Notes under the pieces: model-generated
Told to the model about the DNA's origin: nothing
Database searches by the model: none
Seen by the model: only the letters and a program-made list of their open reading frames with translations
DNA from: Bryobacterales bacterium
Lineage (GTDB): Bacteria; Acidobacteriota; Terriglobia; Bryobacterales; UBA6623
Length of the DNA stretch: 34,968 bases
NCBI GenBank assembly: GCA_022826925.1
Contig: JAJDTX010000115.1
Coordinates: forward strand, 1 to 34,968
Direction of reading: 5' to 3'
Translations under genes and position numbers: made by a program
In this document: positions 27,312 to 34,968 of the stretch, piece after piece
How the letters are laid out: each line of letters begins with the position of its first letter
Numbering within the stretch: position 1 is the stretch's first letter

Positions 27312-28352
27312 CTAGTGTCCGGGAACGCCTCCGGGCAGGAGGTGATACCCAGCGACGATGTAGGCGAAATACGCCACGAGCAGCACCACTCCGAAACCGC
27401 GGCGCAGGACGTCCTTCGATGCGATCACGCCCACCCGGAACACGATCAATATGAATAGCATCGACGGGTACAGCAGCGTAAAGAAGTTGGGACCTGCGTC
27501 CAGGCCTTGACGCGTTACGGCCGCAGCCGCCCCGGCCACGAATAGAACGTTGAGGATATCGGCGCCGATCACGTTGCCAACTGCCAGTTCACCCTGGCCT
27601 CGGCGCGCCGCTGTCACGGCCGTGACCAGCTCCGGCAGGGAAGTGCCGAAGGCGACCAACGTGGCGGCAATCACGCTCTCGGGCACGGACATGCGCGCGG
27701 CCGCCTCTGTCGCTCCGGGGATGACGACTTGGGCCGACACAACGACCCCGGCGATGGCAACGACGAGCTTGAGAACGGTCAGCCAAGCCTTGGAATGCCC
27801 ATGTTCGACGTGGTGCTCGTGCTCGGCCCGTCGCTGACCGGCCCAGCGTATCGAAAGGTAGAGGTAGGCTGCGAGTAGCACGAGCAGCAAGAAGCCGGCC
27901 TCTTGGGACAGGCGGCCACCGCTATCGAACATTTGGTCCAAGCGTGTCCACGGAGCGCTCAGGAGTACGAGCAGGACGCCGGACCCGATTTGAATCCAGC
28001 CTTGGCGATTAACGATCCGCGGGTCGAGCTTCAGTGGCGCGATCAGGCAGGCCAGGCCGAGTATCAAGCCGGTGTCGGCGATCACCGATCCGACGGAGTT
28101 TCCAAGGGCCAGCCCCGGTGCGCCTTCGATCGCCGCCAAGACCGACACTGCCGCCTCCGGCGCGGTTGTGCCGAGGCTGACGATGGTGGCTCCGACGACC
28201 ATCGGCGGAATGCGCAGGCTGTCGGACAGTTCGACCGCTTGATCCACCAAGATATCGGCCGCTTTTCCCAGCACCAGCAGGCTCGCAGCGATACTCGCGA
28301 GCAGGATCGACCAATGGACTTGGGAAAAGAATTGCTCTAAAAGGGCTTCCAT
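27312..28352 (-). CDS. CaCA-family calcium/sodium (cation) antiporter, YrbG-like
   Basis: The 346-residue membrane protein has about ten hydrophobic helices and the two inverted alpha-repeats of the family: GATIVSLGTTAPEAAVSV with ALGNSVGSVIADTGLILG, and ATLVAFGTSLPELVTAV with AVGNVIGADILNVLFV. The Glu and Asn residues of the repeats are present in both. The cytosolic loop between the halves is His-rich (AEHEHHVEHGHSK) and might bind metal. ATG 28352 is chosen over a GTG at 28373. It exports Ca2+ in exchange for Na+ or H+. It converges on cysC with a 20-bp gap. Confidence 0.92.
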   Translation of the reverse strand: MEALLEQFFSQVHWSILLASIAASLLVLGKAADILVDQAVELSDSLRIPPMVVGATIVSLGTTAPEAAVSVLAAIEGAPGLALGNSVGSVIADTGLILGLACLIAPLKLDPRIVNRQGWIQIGSGVLLVLLSAPWTRLDQMFDSGGRLSQEAGFLLLVLLAAYLYLSIRWAGQRRAEHEHHVEHGHSKAWLTVLKLVVAIAGVVVSAQVVIPGATEAAARMSVPESVIAATLVAFGTSLPELVTAVTAARRGQGELAVGNVIGADILNVLFVAGAAAAVTRQGLDAGPNFFTLLYPSMLFILIVFRVGVIASKDVLRRGFGVVLLVAYFAYIVAGYHLLPGGVPGH

Positions 28353-28529
28353 ATCGAGTCCGAGTGCCGACACTCAGAACGGGCCTTCGCATGGCGGGCG
28401 GATCGCCTTCCCATTCTCTCAGAGCAGGGACCGCAGGTTGGTTGGGCCCGGAAGGGAGGGGCGGCGACCATCCTGTCGTCGCCGGCTGTTCGGCCGCGCC
28501 GGCCGGACGTAGCGGCCAGACCTTTGGCG

Positions 28530-31500
28530 ATGGGGTGCTCGGCCGTCGCCTCTTCCAACTACAATGTTGACGTGACGGCTGATCGGACTGAAGGTGTCGC
28601 AAGGGCTGTCCCGGCGATTTTCTTGGGGCTGGCGCTTCTCGGCCCGGCTGCGCTGCCAGCCGCGGCGGACGATGGCGGGATCGAGCACTTCGAGAAACGG
28701 GTCCGGCCGCTGCTAGCGGAGAACTGCCACAGCTGCCACAGTGCCAAGGCGCCGAGCGTGTTCGCCAACTTGCGGCTGGACAGCCGGGCAGGCCTGCTGC
28801 GAGGGGGCGACTCGGGTTCGGCCGTGGTGCCGGGAGACTCATCCGCCAGCCTGCTGTTGCGCGCCGTTCGAGGTCAGGCCAAGGCCTTGATGCCTCCCAC
28901 GGGACAACTGAGCGAGGAAAAGATCGCAGACCTCGCAAAATGGGTCGACGCGGGGGCGCCGTGGCCCGATGAGCAGGCTCCGGGCCTGCCCGACCCGAGC
29001 GAAGCCTTCGATCTGGAGCGGCGGAGGCAGGAACACTGGGCGTGGCGACCCGTCAGGGCGCAGCCTCCTCCCGCGGTCTCGGACACGGACTGGGCGCAGT
29101 CCGCCGTGGACCGGTTTGTGCTGGCCAAGCTGGAGAGCACGGGTCTGGAGCCGGCCCCTGCTGCCGATCGCTACACCCTGTTGCGGCGCCTTTCGTTCGC
29201 GCTGACCGGCCTGCCGCCCACCACTGCCGAAATCGCGGCATTCCTGGCCGACGATTCGCCCCGGGCAGTCCACACAGTCGTGGAAAGGTTGCTGGCATCG
29301 CCGCATTTCGGCGAACGGTGGGCCCGGCATTGGATGGATCTCTTCCGTTACACGGAATCCCACGGAAGCGAGGGAGACCCCGACCTGCCGGACGCTTGGC
29401 GTTACCGGGACTACCTGATCCGTGCGCTGAACGCCGATGTTCCGTACGACCAGCTCATCCGGGAGCATATTGCCGGCGACCTGTTGCCCCAGCCGCGCCT
29501 GAATTCCGAGCGGGGCTTGAATGAATCACTGATCGGCACGGCCAACTATCGCATGATCGAGCACGGATTCCAGCCGGTGGACCCTTGGGAGGACCGGGTC
29601 AAGTGGACCGACAATCAGATCGATGTGGTCTCCAAGGCGTTCCAGGGGCTGACGGTGTCGTGTGCGCGATGCCACGACCACAAGTTCGACGCGATCAGCC
29701 AGCGAGACTACTACGCCTTGTTCGGCGTCTTGGCCAGCGCGCGGCCCGTACAGCGAGCCGTGGACACGCAGGACGTGCTGCGCACGAATATGGACGCGCT
29801 GCGCGAGAGCAAGGCGGAGGTCAAGGATGCCCTGGCCGCGCTGTGGCTTGACGCGGCCGATCGCCTGCCGGCACGGCTCCAGGGCGGGGACCAGGCTGTC
29901 CAGACCGTCCTTGAAGCCGCGGCTTGCGAGCCAGACAGCCCCCTCTACGCCTGGCTGCAGCTGGCGGGTCGCAGCGGCTCGGAGTTTCGGGATTCTTGGC
30001 GGCGGATGGCGCAAGAGCAGTCCCGCCTGAGCGAGTCGCGCAAGCGATTCAACCGGGAGAACTTCCAAGCCATCTGGCAGCCGGGGCGGGAACTTGTGGG
30101 CTGGGAGCGCATCGGCACCGGGCTAGAGGGCGGCCCCAGCGCGGCGGGTGAGTTCTCCATCGTGCCGCAAGGGGACAGGATCGTCGAGGGCGTCTACGCT
30201 CCCGGGGTCTATTCGGGACTGTTGTCGCGGCGCCACAACGGCGTGTTGCAAACGCCGCGTTTCAAGATCGATACCGACTTCATCAGTTTTCTCGTCCAAG
30301 GCTCGGGCTTCAGCGTGGTAAGGCTGATCGTCGAAAACTATGCCGTGCCGCGCGGCGGCATTTACTGGCAGCGCTACACTCCCAAGCGGGACGAGCCGGT
30401 CTGGGAAGGGTGGAGCACGAAGTACTGGAAGGGCTTCAGTGCCTATCTGGAGTTCGCCACGATGCAGGACTCGACCAACTTCGCGCTCGATCGCGAGGAT
30501 GCGAGGAAAAACCCGAGGCCGAAACCGCTGGGCGACGGCCGCTCCCACTTCGGCGCCCTAGCCGTTGCCTTCCATGACGACGAGACGAAGCCGAGGGCGG
30601 TTGATGTTCCCATCAACTACCTGCTGGAAGGGCCCGCGCCTGCGTCGGCCGCGGAGCTGGCCGGCCTCTACGCCAGTCGGCTGCGCGAGGCAATACAGGC
30701 ATGGCGCGACGGTAGCATCACGCCGCCGCAAGCCGCCTACCTGGACGCGTTTGTCCGCATGGACCTGCTGCCCGCCTCACTGGGCCGCTCCGAGCGCCTG
30801 GATGCGTCGGTGCGCGAGTACCGACGGCTAGAGGACGAAGTTCCGATCTATCGGCGAGCGCCAAGCGTGCTGGACGAGGAGGGGCCGGACCAGCGCTTGT
30901 TGGTGCGCGGCAGCCACAAGGACCTCGGCGATCCGGTGCCGCGGAGATACTTGGAGGCACTTGGCAGCGAGCCATACGCCGAACCGGCCACCGCCCGCTT
31001 GCGGCTGGCGGACGAGATCTCGGATGCGCGGAACCCGCTGACTGCGCGGGTCATGGTAAACCGGGTATGGGCGCACCTGTTCGGGCACGGCCTAGTGTCC
31101 ACGGTCGACAATTTCGGGCGTGTCGGCAGCGCCCCCTCGCACCCCGAACTCCTCGACTACCTAGCTGACCGGTTCGTAAAGGATGGCTGGTCCATCAAGC
31201 AGCTGATCCGCCGCTTGGTGCTGACCTCGACTTACCAAGCCGACAGCGCGCCATCGCAAGCAGCGGCCAGTGCGGATCCGGGGAACACGCTATGGCAGCA
31301 CATGCCAGTGCGCCGCCTCGAAGGCGAAGCGATCCGCGACAGCCTCTTGGCGATATCAGGGCGCTTGCAGCCTGGCGGGCCCGGGCCGTCGATCAATGTC
31401 TACTACGCGTTCGCGAAGGGCAAGACAAAGGGCGACCGCGAGAAGGGTCCGCTGGACGGGCAGGGCCGTCGTAGCGTCTACCAAGAGATCCGGCGCAATG

Positions 31501-31835
31501 CGCACAATCCCTTCCTCGAAGTATTCGACCAGCCTAAGCCGTCCTCCACTCGCGGCACGCGGGACGCCACGAACGTGCCCGCCCAGTCGCTGACGATGCT
31601 GAACAGCCCGCTCGTGATCTCGCAAGCGCAGCTGTGGGGCGAGAAGCTGGCCGGGACCGCCGAGCCTCTCTCGGCCAGAGTCAAGGGCATGTTCCTCAGT
31701 GCGCTGGGGCGCCCGCCAGTTCCGCTGGAGCTGGATCGCAGCCTCGGCTATCTGGGCGACCGTCCGGGCGCGGCCGAGTGGGCCGATCTGGCGCACTCGA
31801 TCTTCAACCTCAAGGAATTCCTCTACGTCCGCTAG
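28530..31835 (+). CDS. Exported PSCyt1-PSCyt2-PSD1 protein (DUF1549/DUF1553 type)
   Basis: These large proteins are frequent in Planctomycetota, Verrucomicrobiota and some Acidobacteriota; their role is unsettled, with polysaccharide degradation often proposed. Domains in order: signal peptide (VARAVPAIFLGLALLGPAALPAAA), cytochrome-like PSCyt1 with heme motif Cys66-x-x-Cys69-His (NCHSCHS), PSCyt2/DUF1549 (about 170-385, GERWARHWMDLFRY and a second CxxCH in CARCHDHKFD), a middle region of beta-rich appearance (about 510-690), and PSD1/DUF1553 (about 830-1090, LTARVMVNRVWAHLFGHGLV, SHPELLDYLADRF, LTSTYQADS). At 1,101 residues it is at the long end. The start is uncertain: ATG 28530, or GTG 28572, which gives a shorter leader. 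The usual downstream DUF1501 gene is absent; a Nudix gene follows. Confidence 0.9.
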   Translation: MGCSAVASSNYNVDVTADRTEGVARAVPAIFLGLALLGPAALPAAADDGGIEHFEKRVRPLLAENCHSCHSAKAPSVFANLRLDSRAGLLRGGDSGSAVVPGDSSASLLLRAVRGQAKALMPPTGQLSEEKIADLAKWVDAGAPWPDEQAPGLPDPSEAFDLERRRQEHWAWRPVRAQPPPAVSDTDWAQSAVDRFVLAKLESTGLEPAPAADRYTLLRRLSFALTGLPPTTAEIAAFLADDSPRAVHTVVERLLASPHFGERWARHWMDLFRYTESHGSEGDPDLPDAWRYRDYLIRALNADVPYDQLIREHIAGDLLPQPRLNSERGLNESLIGTANYRMIEHGFQPVDPWEDRVKWTDNQIDVVSKAFQGLTVSCARCHDHKFDAISQRDYYALFGVLASARPVQRAVDTQDVLRTNMDALRESKAEVKDALAALWLDAADRLPARLQGGDQAVQTVLEAAACEPDSPLYAWLQLAGRSGSEFRDSWRRMAQEQSRLSESRKRFNRENFQAIWQPGRELVGWERIGTGLEGGPSAAGEFSIVPQGDRIVEGVYAPGVYSGLLSRRHNGVLQTPRFKIDTDFISFLVQGSGFSVVRLIVENYAVPRGGIYWQRYTPKRDEPVWEGWSTKYWKGFSAYLEFATMQDSTNFALDREDARKNPRPKPLGDGRSHFGALAVAFHDDETKPRAVDVPINYLLEGPAPASAAELAGLYASRLREAIQAWRDGSITPPQAAYLDAFVRMDLLPASLGRSERLDASVREYRRLEDEVPIYRRAPSVLDEEGPDQRLLVRGSHKDLGDPVPRRYLEALGSEPYAEPATARLRLADEISDARNPLTARVMVNRVWAHLFGHGLVSTVDNFGRVGSAPSHPELLDYLADRFVKDGWSIKQLIRRLVLTSTYQADSAPSQAAASADPGNTLWQHMPVRRLEGEAIRDSLLAISGRLQPGGPGPSINVYYAFAKGKTKGDREKGPLDGQGRRSVYQEIRRNAHNPFLEVFDQPKPSSTRGTRDATNVPAQSLTMLNSPLVISQAQLWGEKLAGTAEPLSARVKGMFLSALGRPPVPLELDRSLGYLGDRPGAAEWADLAHSIFNLKEFLYVR

Positions 31836-31865
31836 CCCCCCGGTACCGGACGACTCGAATTCGGC

Positions 31866-32324
31866 ATGGATGCCCGTCGAGAGCAGGCTGCCACAGTTCG
31901 GCCGATCTTGGGGGTTGGCGGCTTGGTCTTCGACCAAGACCAGATCCTGCTAGTGCGGCGCGGCGCGCATCCGGCCAAGGGCGCTTGGTCGATTCCCGGC
32001 GGCAAGCTGCGTCTCGGCGAATCCATCGCCGACGGCGTTGCGCGGGAGCTGCTGGAAGAGACCGGCCTGATCGTCGAGGTGGGTCAATTCGTGGCCGTTT
32101 ACGAGCGCCTGCCGCGACCCGGCGCGGTTGGTGACGACGCGCACTATGTCGTGCTGGACTATATCTGCAGGGCCACCGGCGGCCTGCTGCGTGCAGGAGA
32201 CGATGCGGACGAAGCGGGCTGGTTCCCGATTCGCGATCTCGCAAAGCTCCATCTCACGCCCGGAGCGGCTGCGGTGATTCGCAAGGGACACGGCCTGGTG
32301 ACCGGTTCCTGCCCCTCCGCCTAG
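31866..32324 (+). CDS. Nudix hydrolase
   Basis: Nudix enzymes hydrolyse nucleoside diphosphates linked to another group. The box GGKLRLGESIADGVARELLEETGL matches G-x5-E-x7-R-E-U-x-E-E-x-G-U (about 39-63). The protein of 152 residues starts with VGGLVFDQDQILLVRRGAHPAKGAWSIPGG, common in ADP-ribose/NADH or ADP-sugar type Nudix proteins; exact substrate unknown. It ends 5 bp before mutS2, so the two are probably cotranscribed. Confidence 0.92.
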   Translation: MDARREQAATVRPILGVGGLVFDQDQILLVRRGAHPAKGAWSIPGGKLRLGESIADGVARELLEETGLIVEVGQFVAVYERLPRPGAVGDDAHYVVLDYICRATGGLLRAGDDADEAGWFPIRDLAKLHLTPGAAAVIRKGHGLVTGSCPSA

Positions 32325-32329
32325 GTGCC

Positions 32330-34771
32330 ATGCTCCCAAATCCCTACGAAGCGCTCGAGTTCACCAAGGTCGTCGAACTGCTCGGCCGCTATGCGGCCAG
32401 CCCGCTGGGGACCGCCAGGTTGGAGCGTCTACTGGCTGAGCCGAGGATGGAATCGGCCGAATCGGCCGAGCAAGATCTCGAAATCGTAGGCGAGGCGGCG
32501 GAGTGGCTGCGCGCGGCTGGCGTGGCGAACCAGCGCGGTGTCCCTCCTGTGCCGCGTTTCAGCGGCATCGAGGACGTAGGCGATGCGGTTGGGCGACTCT
32601 CGGCCGACGGTGTTTCCCTTGATGCTTCCGAGATCCGGGCGATTCTGTCGGTGCTCGACGCGGCTCAGCGGATTCGGCTCGCGTTGCTGGCGGCTGGGGA
32701 GGAGCGACCGCGCCTGCGCGCGGCAGGGGATGGACTACCCGACCTGAGACCGCTGGTTGCCCAGCAGTCCGGCAAGATCCTGCCCAACGACGAGATCTCT
32801 AGTCTCGCCAGCACGGCACTGTCCAAGCTCCGCCGCCAGATCGAGCGGCAGCGGCAGCTAGTCGAAACTTCGCTGGACCGCTTCGTGCGCAAGCACTCGG
32901 CCTCGGGCGCGCTCCAAGAGCGATACGTCACGATGCGCAACGGCCGCACGGTGGTGCCGGTAAAGACCGAGTGGAAGGGGCAGGTCGACGGCATCGTGCA
33001 CGGCGCCAGCGGCTCCGGCCAGACCGCCTTCGTCGAGCCGCTGGACACCATCGTTCAGAACAACCGCCTGGTGCGCCTGCGCGAGGACGAGCAGCGCGAG
33101 ATACTGCGCATCTTGCGCGAGATGAGCGGGGCGCTGCGTGCGGAGCGCGCGGCCATCGTCGCGACGCTGGCGGCGCTCGGCGAGCTCGACTACGTGTTTG
33201 CGCGGGGGCGATTCGCTCAGGAGTTCGCCTGCTGCCTGCCGAAGTTCAGCGATTCCTCGGAAGCGCGGATCGTCCTCACCGAGGCGCGGCATCCCTTGCT
33301 GCAGGATCTATTGGCGCAAGACCGCCGCCGTCCAGTGCCCATGAGCCTCCGACTGGACGGCAAGCGCCGTGCCTTGATTGTCAGCGGTCCCAATGCGGGC
33401 GGCAAGACAGTCGTGCTCAAGACACTGGGAGTGCTTTCTGCCATGGCGCAGGCCGGCGTTCCGATACCGGCCGACGATGCAGAGTTTCCGTGGTTCGACC
33501 AGATTCTGGCGGACATCGGCGATGCCCAGTCGATCGCCGAGAGCCTCAGCACGTTCTCCGCCCACGTGTCGAAGCTGACCGGGATCCTCGGTAGCGCGTC
33601 TCCGCAGACCTTGGTTGTGCTGGACGAGCTCGGCACCGCGACAGACCCCGAGGATGGCGGGGCACTGGCAGTCGCGGTAGTGGAGAGACTCCTCGAGTCC
33701 GGCGGTTTCGTCGCGATCTCGACGCACCTGCCCGAACTGAAGATGTTCGGCACCAGCGCCCCGGGCGTCGTCACTGCCGCCATGGGATTCGACGATGCCC
33801 GACAGCGGGTCACGTATCGCCTCCAGAGCGGAATCCCCGGACAGTCTGCAGGGATCGAGATGGCCTCTCGTTTCGGCCTGCCGAAGGAAGTCGTCCAGAG
33901 GGCGCTTGCTCTCAAGGGCCGTGCCCACGAGCAGTCCGCCAAGTACCTTGCCGAGCTGCGCAAGCAAGCCGAGGAGTACGACCGGCTGGTGCAGCAGACG
34001 CGCGAGCGATCCAAAGAGCTGAACCAACGCAAGAGGCAGCTCGAGCAAGAAGCAGGAGCTCGCGAACGCGAGCTCAAGGCTGAAGCAGAGGCTCGCATCG
34101 AGAGACTGGTGGCCAAGCTGGAGAAGCGCTTTCGCGGAGCGCTGGACGCTGCCCTCGCGCGGGTGCAGCCGTCCGTGCCGAGGAAGGGGGAGCGGGCTCA
34201 GGCCCGGAGGGCCGCGCAAGACGTCGCAGCGTTCCGCCGCGCCGTCAGCGCCGAGGTGGCGGCCGCGCTGGGCAGCAAAGCTGCCGAAGCCCTCGCCGCT
34301 GGCGAGCAGGAATTCGAGCCCGGCGCCAAAGTGCGCCTGGTGTCGATGGGCACGACGGGCGAAATCGTGCGGCGCATGGAGAACGGGCGCTGGGAAGTGC
34401 TCGCGGGTGCGTTGCGGCTGCAGGTCGCGGGCGAGGACGTCGTCCCGCTAGACGAAGAGACTGACCGGCCTTCCAGGCTGCCCGACGGCGTCAGCCTCAA
34501 GACCGTAGCGCACGACGGTAGCTTGCCGGCGGAAATCAACGTGATCGGCAAGACCGCGGACGAGGCCCTCTCTGACGTAGACAAGTACTTGGACCGGGCC
34601 GTACTGGCCAACCGATCGAAGCTGCGCGTGGTGCACGGCTTTGGCAAGGACGTCCTGCGTCGCGAACTGTGGAAGATGTTCTCGCGGCACGTGCATGTCA
34701 CCAAGTACTACCAAGCCGAGCAGCACGAGGGGGGAGCCGGGGCGACCATCGTGGAAGTCGGCGACGGCTGA
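32330..34771 (+). CDS. mutS2: Endonuclease/ribosome-rescue ATPase MutS2
   Basis: MutS2 is a MutS-like ATPase that suppresses homologous recombination or, in Bacillus, rescues collided ribosomes. Core motifs: Walker A SGPNAGGKTVVLKT (about 351-364), Walker B LVVLDELGTATDP (about 427-439), STHLPELK, then the long coiled coil (about 530-620, rich in Glu, Arg, Gln) and a C-terminal Smr domain (about 735-813). The Smr motifs are altered: INVIGKT stands where LDLRG/LDLHG is usual, and HGFGKDVLR where HGKGTGALR is usual. The 813-residue length is slightly above average. It is the last complete gene, 59 bp before the right repeat. Confidence 0.95.
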   Translation: MLPNPYEALEFTKVVELLGRYAASPLGTARLERLLAEPRMESAESAEQDLEIVGEAAEWLRAAGVANQRGVPPVPRFSGIEDVGDAVGRLSADGVSLDASEIRAILSVLDAAQRIRLALLAAGEERPRLRAAGDGLPDLRPLVAQQSGKILPNDEISSLASTALSKLRRQIERQRQLVETSLDRFVRKHSASGALQERYVTMRNGRTVVPVKTEWKGQVDGIVHGASGSGQTAFVEPLDTIVQNNRLVRLREDEQREILRILREMSGALRAERAAIVATLAALGELDYVFARGRFAQEFACCLPKFSDSSEARIVLTEARHPLLQDLLAQDRRRPVPMSLRLDGKRRALIVSGPNAGGKTVVLKTLGVLSAMAQAGVPIPADDAEFPWFDQILADIGDAQSIAESLSTFSAHVSKLTGILGSASPQTLVVLDELGTATDPEDGGALAVAVVERLLESGGFVAISTHLPELKMFGTSAPGVVTAAMGFDDARQRVTYRLQSGIPGQSAGIEMASRFGLPKEVVQRALALKGRAHEQSAKYLAELRKQAEEYDRLVQQTRERSKELNQRKRQLEQEAGARERELKAEAEARIERLVAKLEKRFRGALDAALARVQPSVPRKGERAQARRAAQDVAAFRRAVSAEVAAALGSKAAEALAAGEQEFEPGAKVRLVSMGTTGEIVRRMENGRWEVLAGALRLQVAGEDVVPLDEETDRPSRLPDGVSLKTVAHDGSLPAEINVIGKTADEALSDVDKYLDRAVLANRSKLRVVHGFGKDVLRRELWKMFSRHVHVTKYYQAEQHEGGAGATIVEVGDG

Positions 34772-34830
34772 CTTCTTACGCCATCGGCCCGCTTGCGCGG
34801 CTCGGGGATCTGTCGCTAATGGCGTCTGCC

Positions 34831-34968
34831 CAGGCAAATTCAATGTTTGATGCGAACGGGGGTTGAGGCATGTCTTGGAGTGCGCGGAGCTCGGGAGATG
34901 GCGTCCGGAAGCCGAGTCGGCGGGGCGTGCGAGCATGCGACAGCACACCCAGGAGCCTTGGCGCGGTC
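34831..34968. repeat. Right copy of the 138-bp perfect inverted repeat
   Basis: Exact reverse complement of bases 2-139. Its outer boundary (first base 34831, CAGGCAAATTCAATG) is the same point at which the left copy ends, so this is a defined element end. Just inside is a small palindromic stretch TCAATGTTTGA (34840-34850). Only 138 bases are seen before the window stops, so the rest of the element is not available. Confidence 0.95.
34870..34968 (+). other. Possible N-terminal fragment of an element-borne gene inside the repeat
   Basis: Reading inward from the repeat boundary, GGGGGTTGAGG precedes an ATG at 34870 that opens a frame (MSWSARSSGDGVRK...) with no stop for 33 codons, to the window end. 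The same fragment lies reversed in the left copy. If the repeat is the end of an insertion sequence, this could be the start of its transposase. The frame is Arg/Ser-rich and other frames are also open in this GC-rich stretch, so coding is unproven. Confidence 0.2.

Noticed and set aside
1..34968. CRISPR array, tRNA, rRNA, prophage or integron genes
   Set aside because: No regularly spaced repeats, no tRNA-like fold, and no phage or integrase gene were seen on reading either strand.

Overview
The window is a GC-rich bacterial segment of about 35 kb with densely packed genes and several start/stop overlaps. It most likely comes from a free-living or host-associated member of the Acidobacteriota or the Planctomycetota/Verrucomicrobiota group. 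The pointers are an 1,101-residue planctomycete-type cytochrome (PSCyt1/PSCyt2/PSD1) protein, three exported formylglycine-type sulfatases, a Tat-exported ManD-like dehydratase, and a MutS2 whose Smr domain begins with INVIG. This placement is inference; no rRNA or tRNA gene is visible to settle it.

Layout. Bases 2-139 and 34831-34968 are a perfect 138-bp inverted repeat closing both ends of the window; the left copy abruptly replaces the first half of a recQ gene. After recQ (140-2421) comes a decayed vapBC toxin-antitoxin locus (2660-3178, minus). An SGNH hydrolase overlapping priA follows (3259-6404). A minus-strand group then runs S9 peptidase, sulfatase, ruvX, mltG and an unknown gene (11953 down to 6391). 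A YjhG-type sugar-acid dehydratase (12331-14301) converges on a ManD-type enolase-superfamily dehydratase (14288-15646). Next is a minus-strand pair of HNH nucleases (15943-17838) that may form a modification-dependent restriction module. A UDP-glucuronate decarboxylase-like gene, two more sulfatases, an SDR, a YfcH-like epimerase and rmlD fill 18104-24695. The sulfur operon sat-cysH-cysC lies at 24832-27291, and a Ca2+/cation antiporter at 27312-28352. The window ends with the PSCyt/PSD1 protein, a Nudix hydrolase and mutS2.

How it fits together. The three sulfatases would remove sulfate from sulfated glycans or other sulfate esters outside the cytoplasm. The two sugar-acid dehydratases, and perhaps the SGNH esterase and the PSD1 protein, fit catabolism of the freed carbohydrate. 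Sat activates sulfate to APS, which CysH reduces to sulfite (cysteine route) and CysC phosphorylates to PAPS (sulfation or alternative reduction). Uxs and RmlD supply nucleotide sugars for surface polysaccharides. RecQ, PriA, RuvX and MutS2 are housekeeping DNA-maintenance genes.

No CRISPR array, complete transposon, prophage, rRNA or tRNA gene was seen. The most unusual signals are the terminal inverted repeat that truncates recQ, the HNH pair, the RecQ C-terminal extension with sigma-4-like and Myb-like segments, and the vapBC locus broken in both genes.
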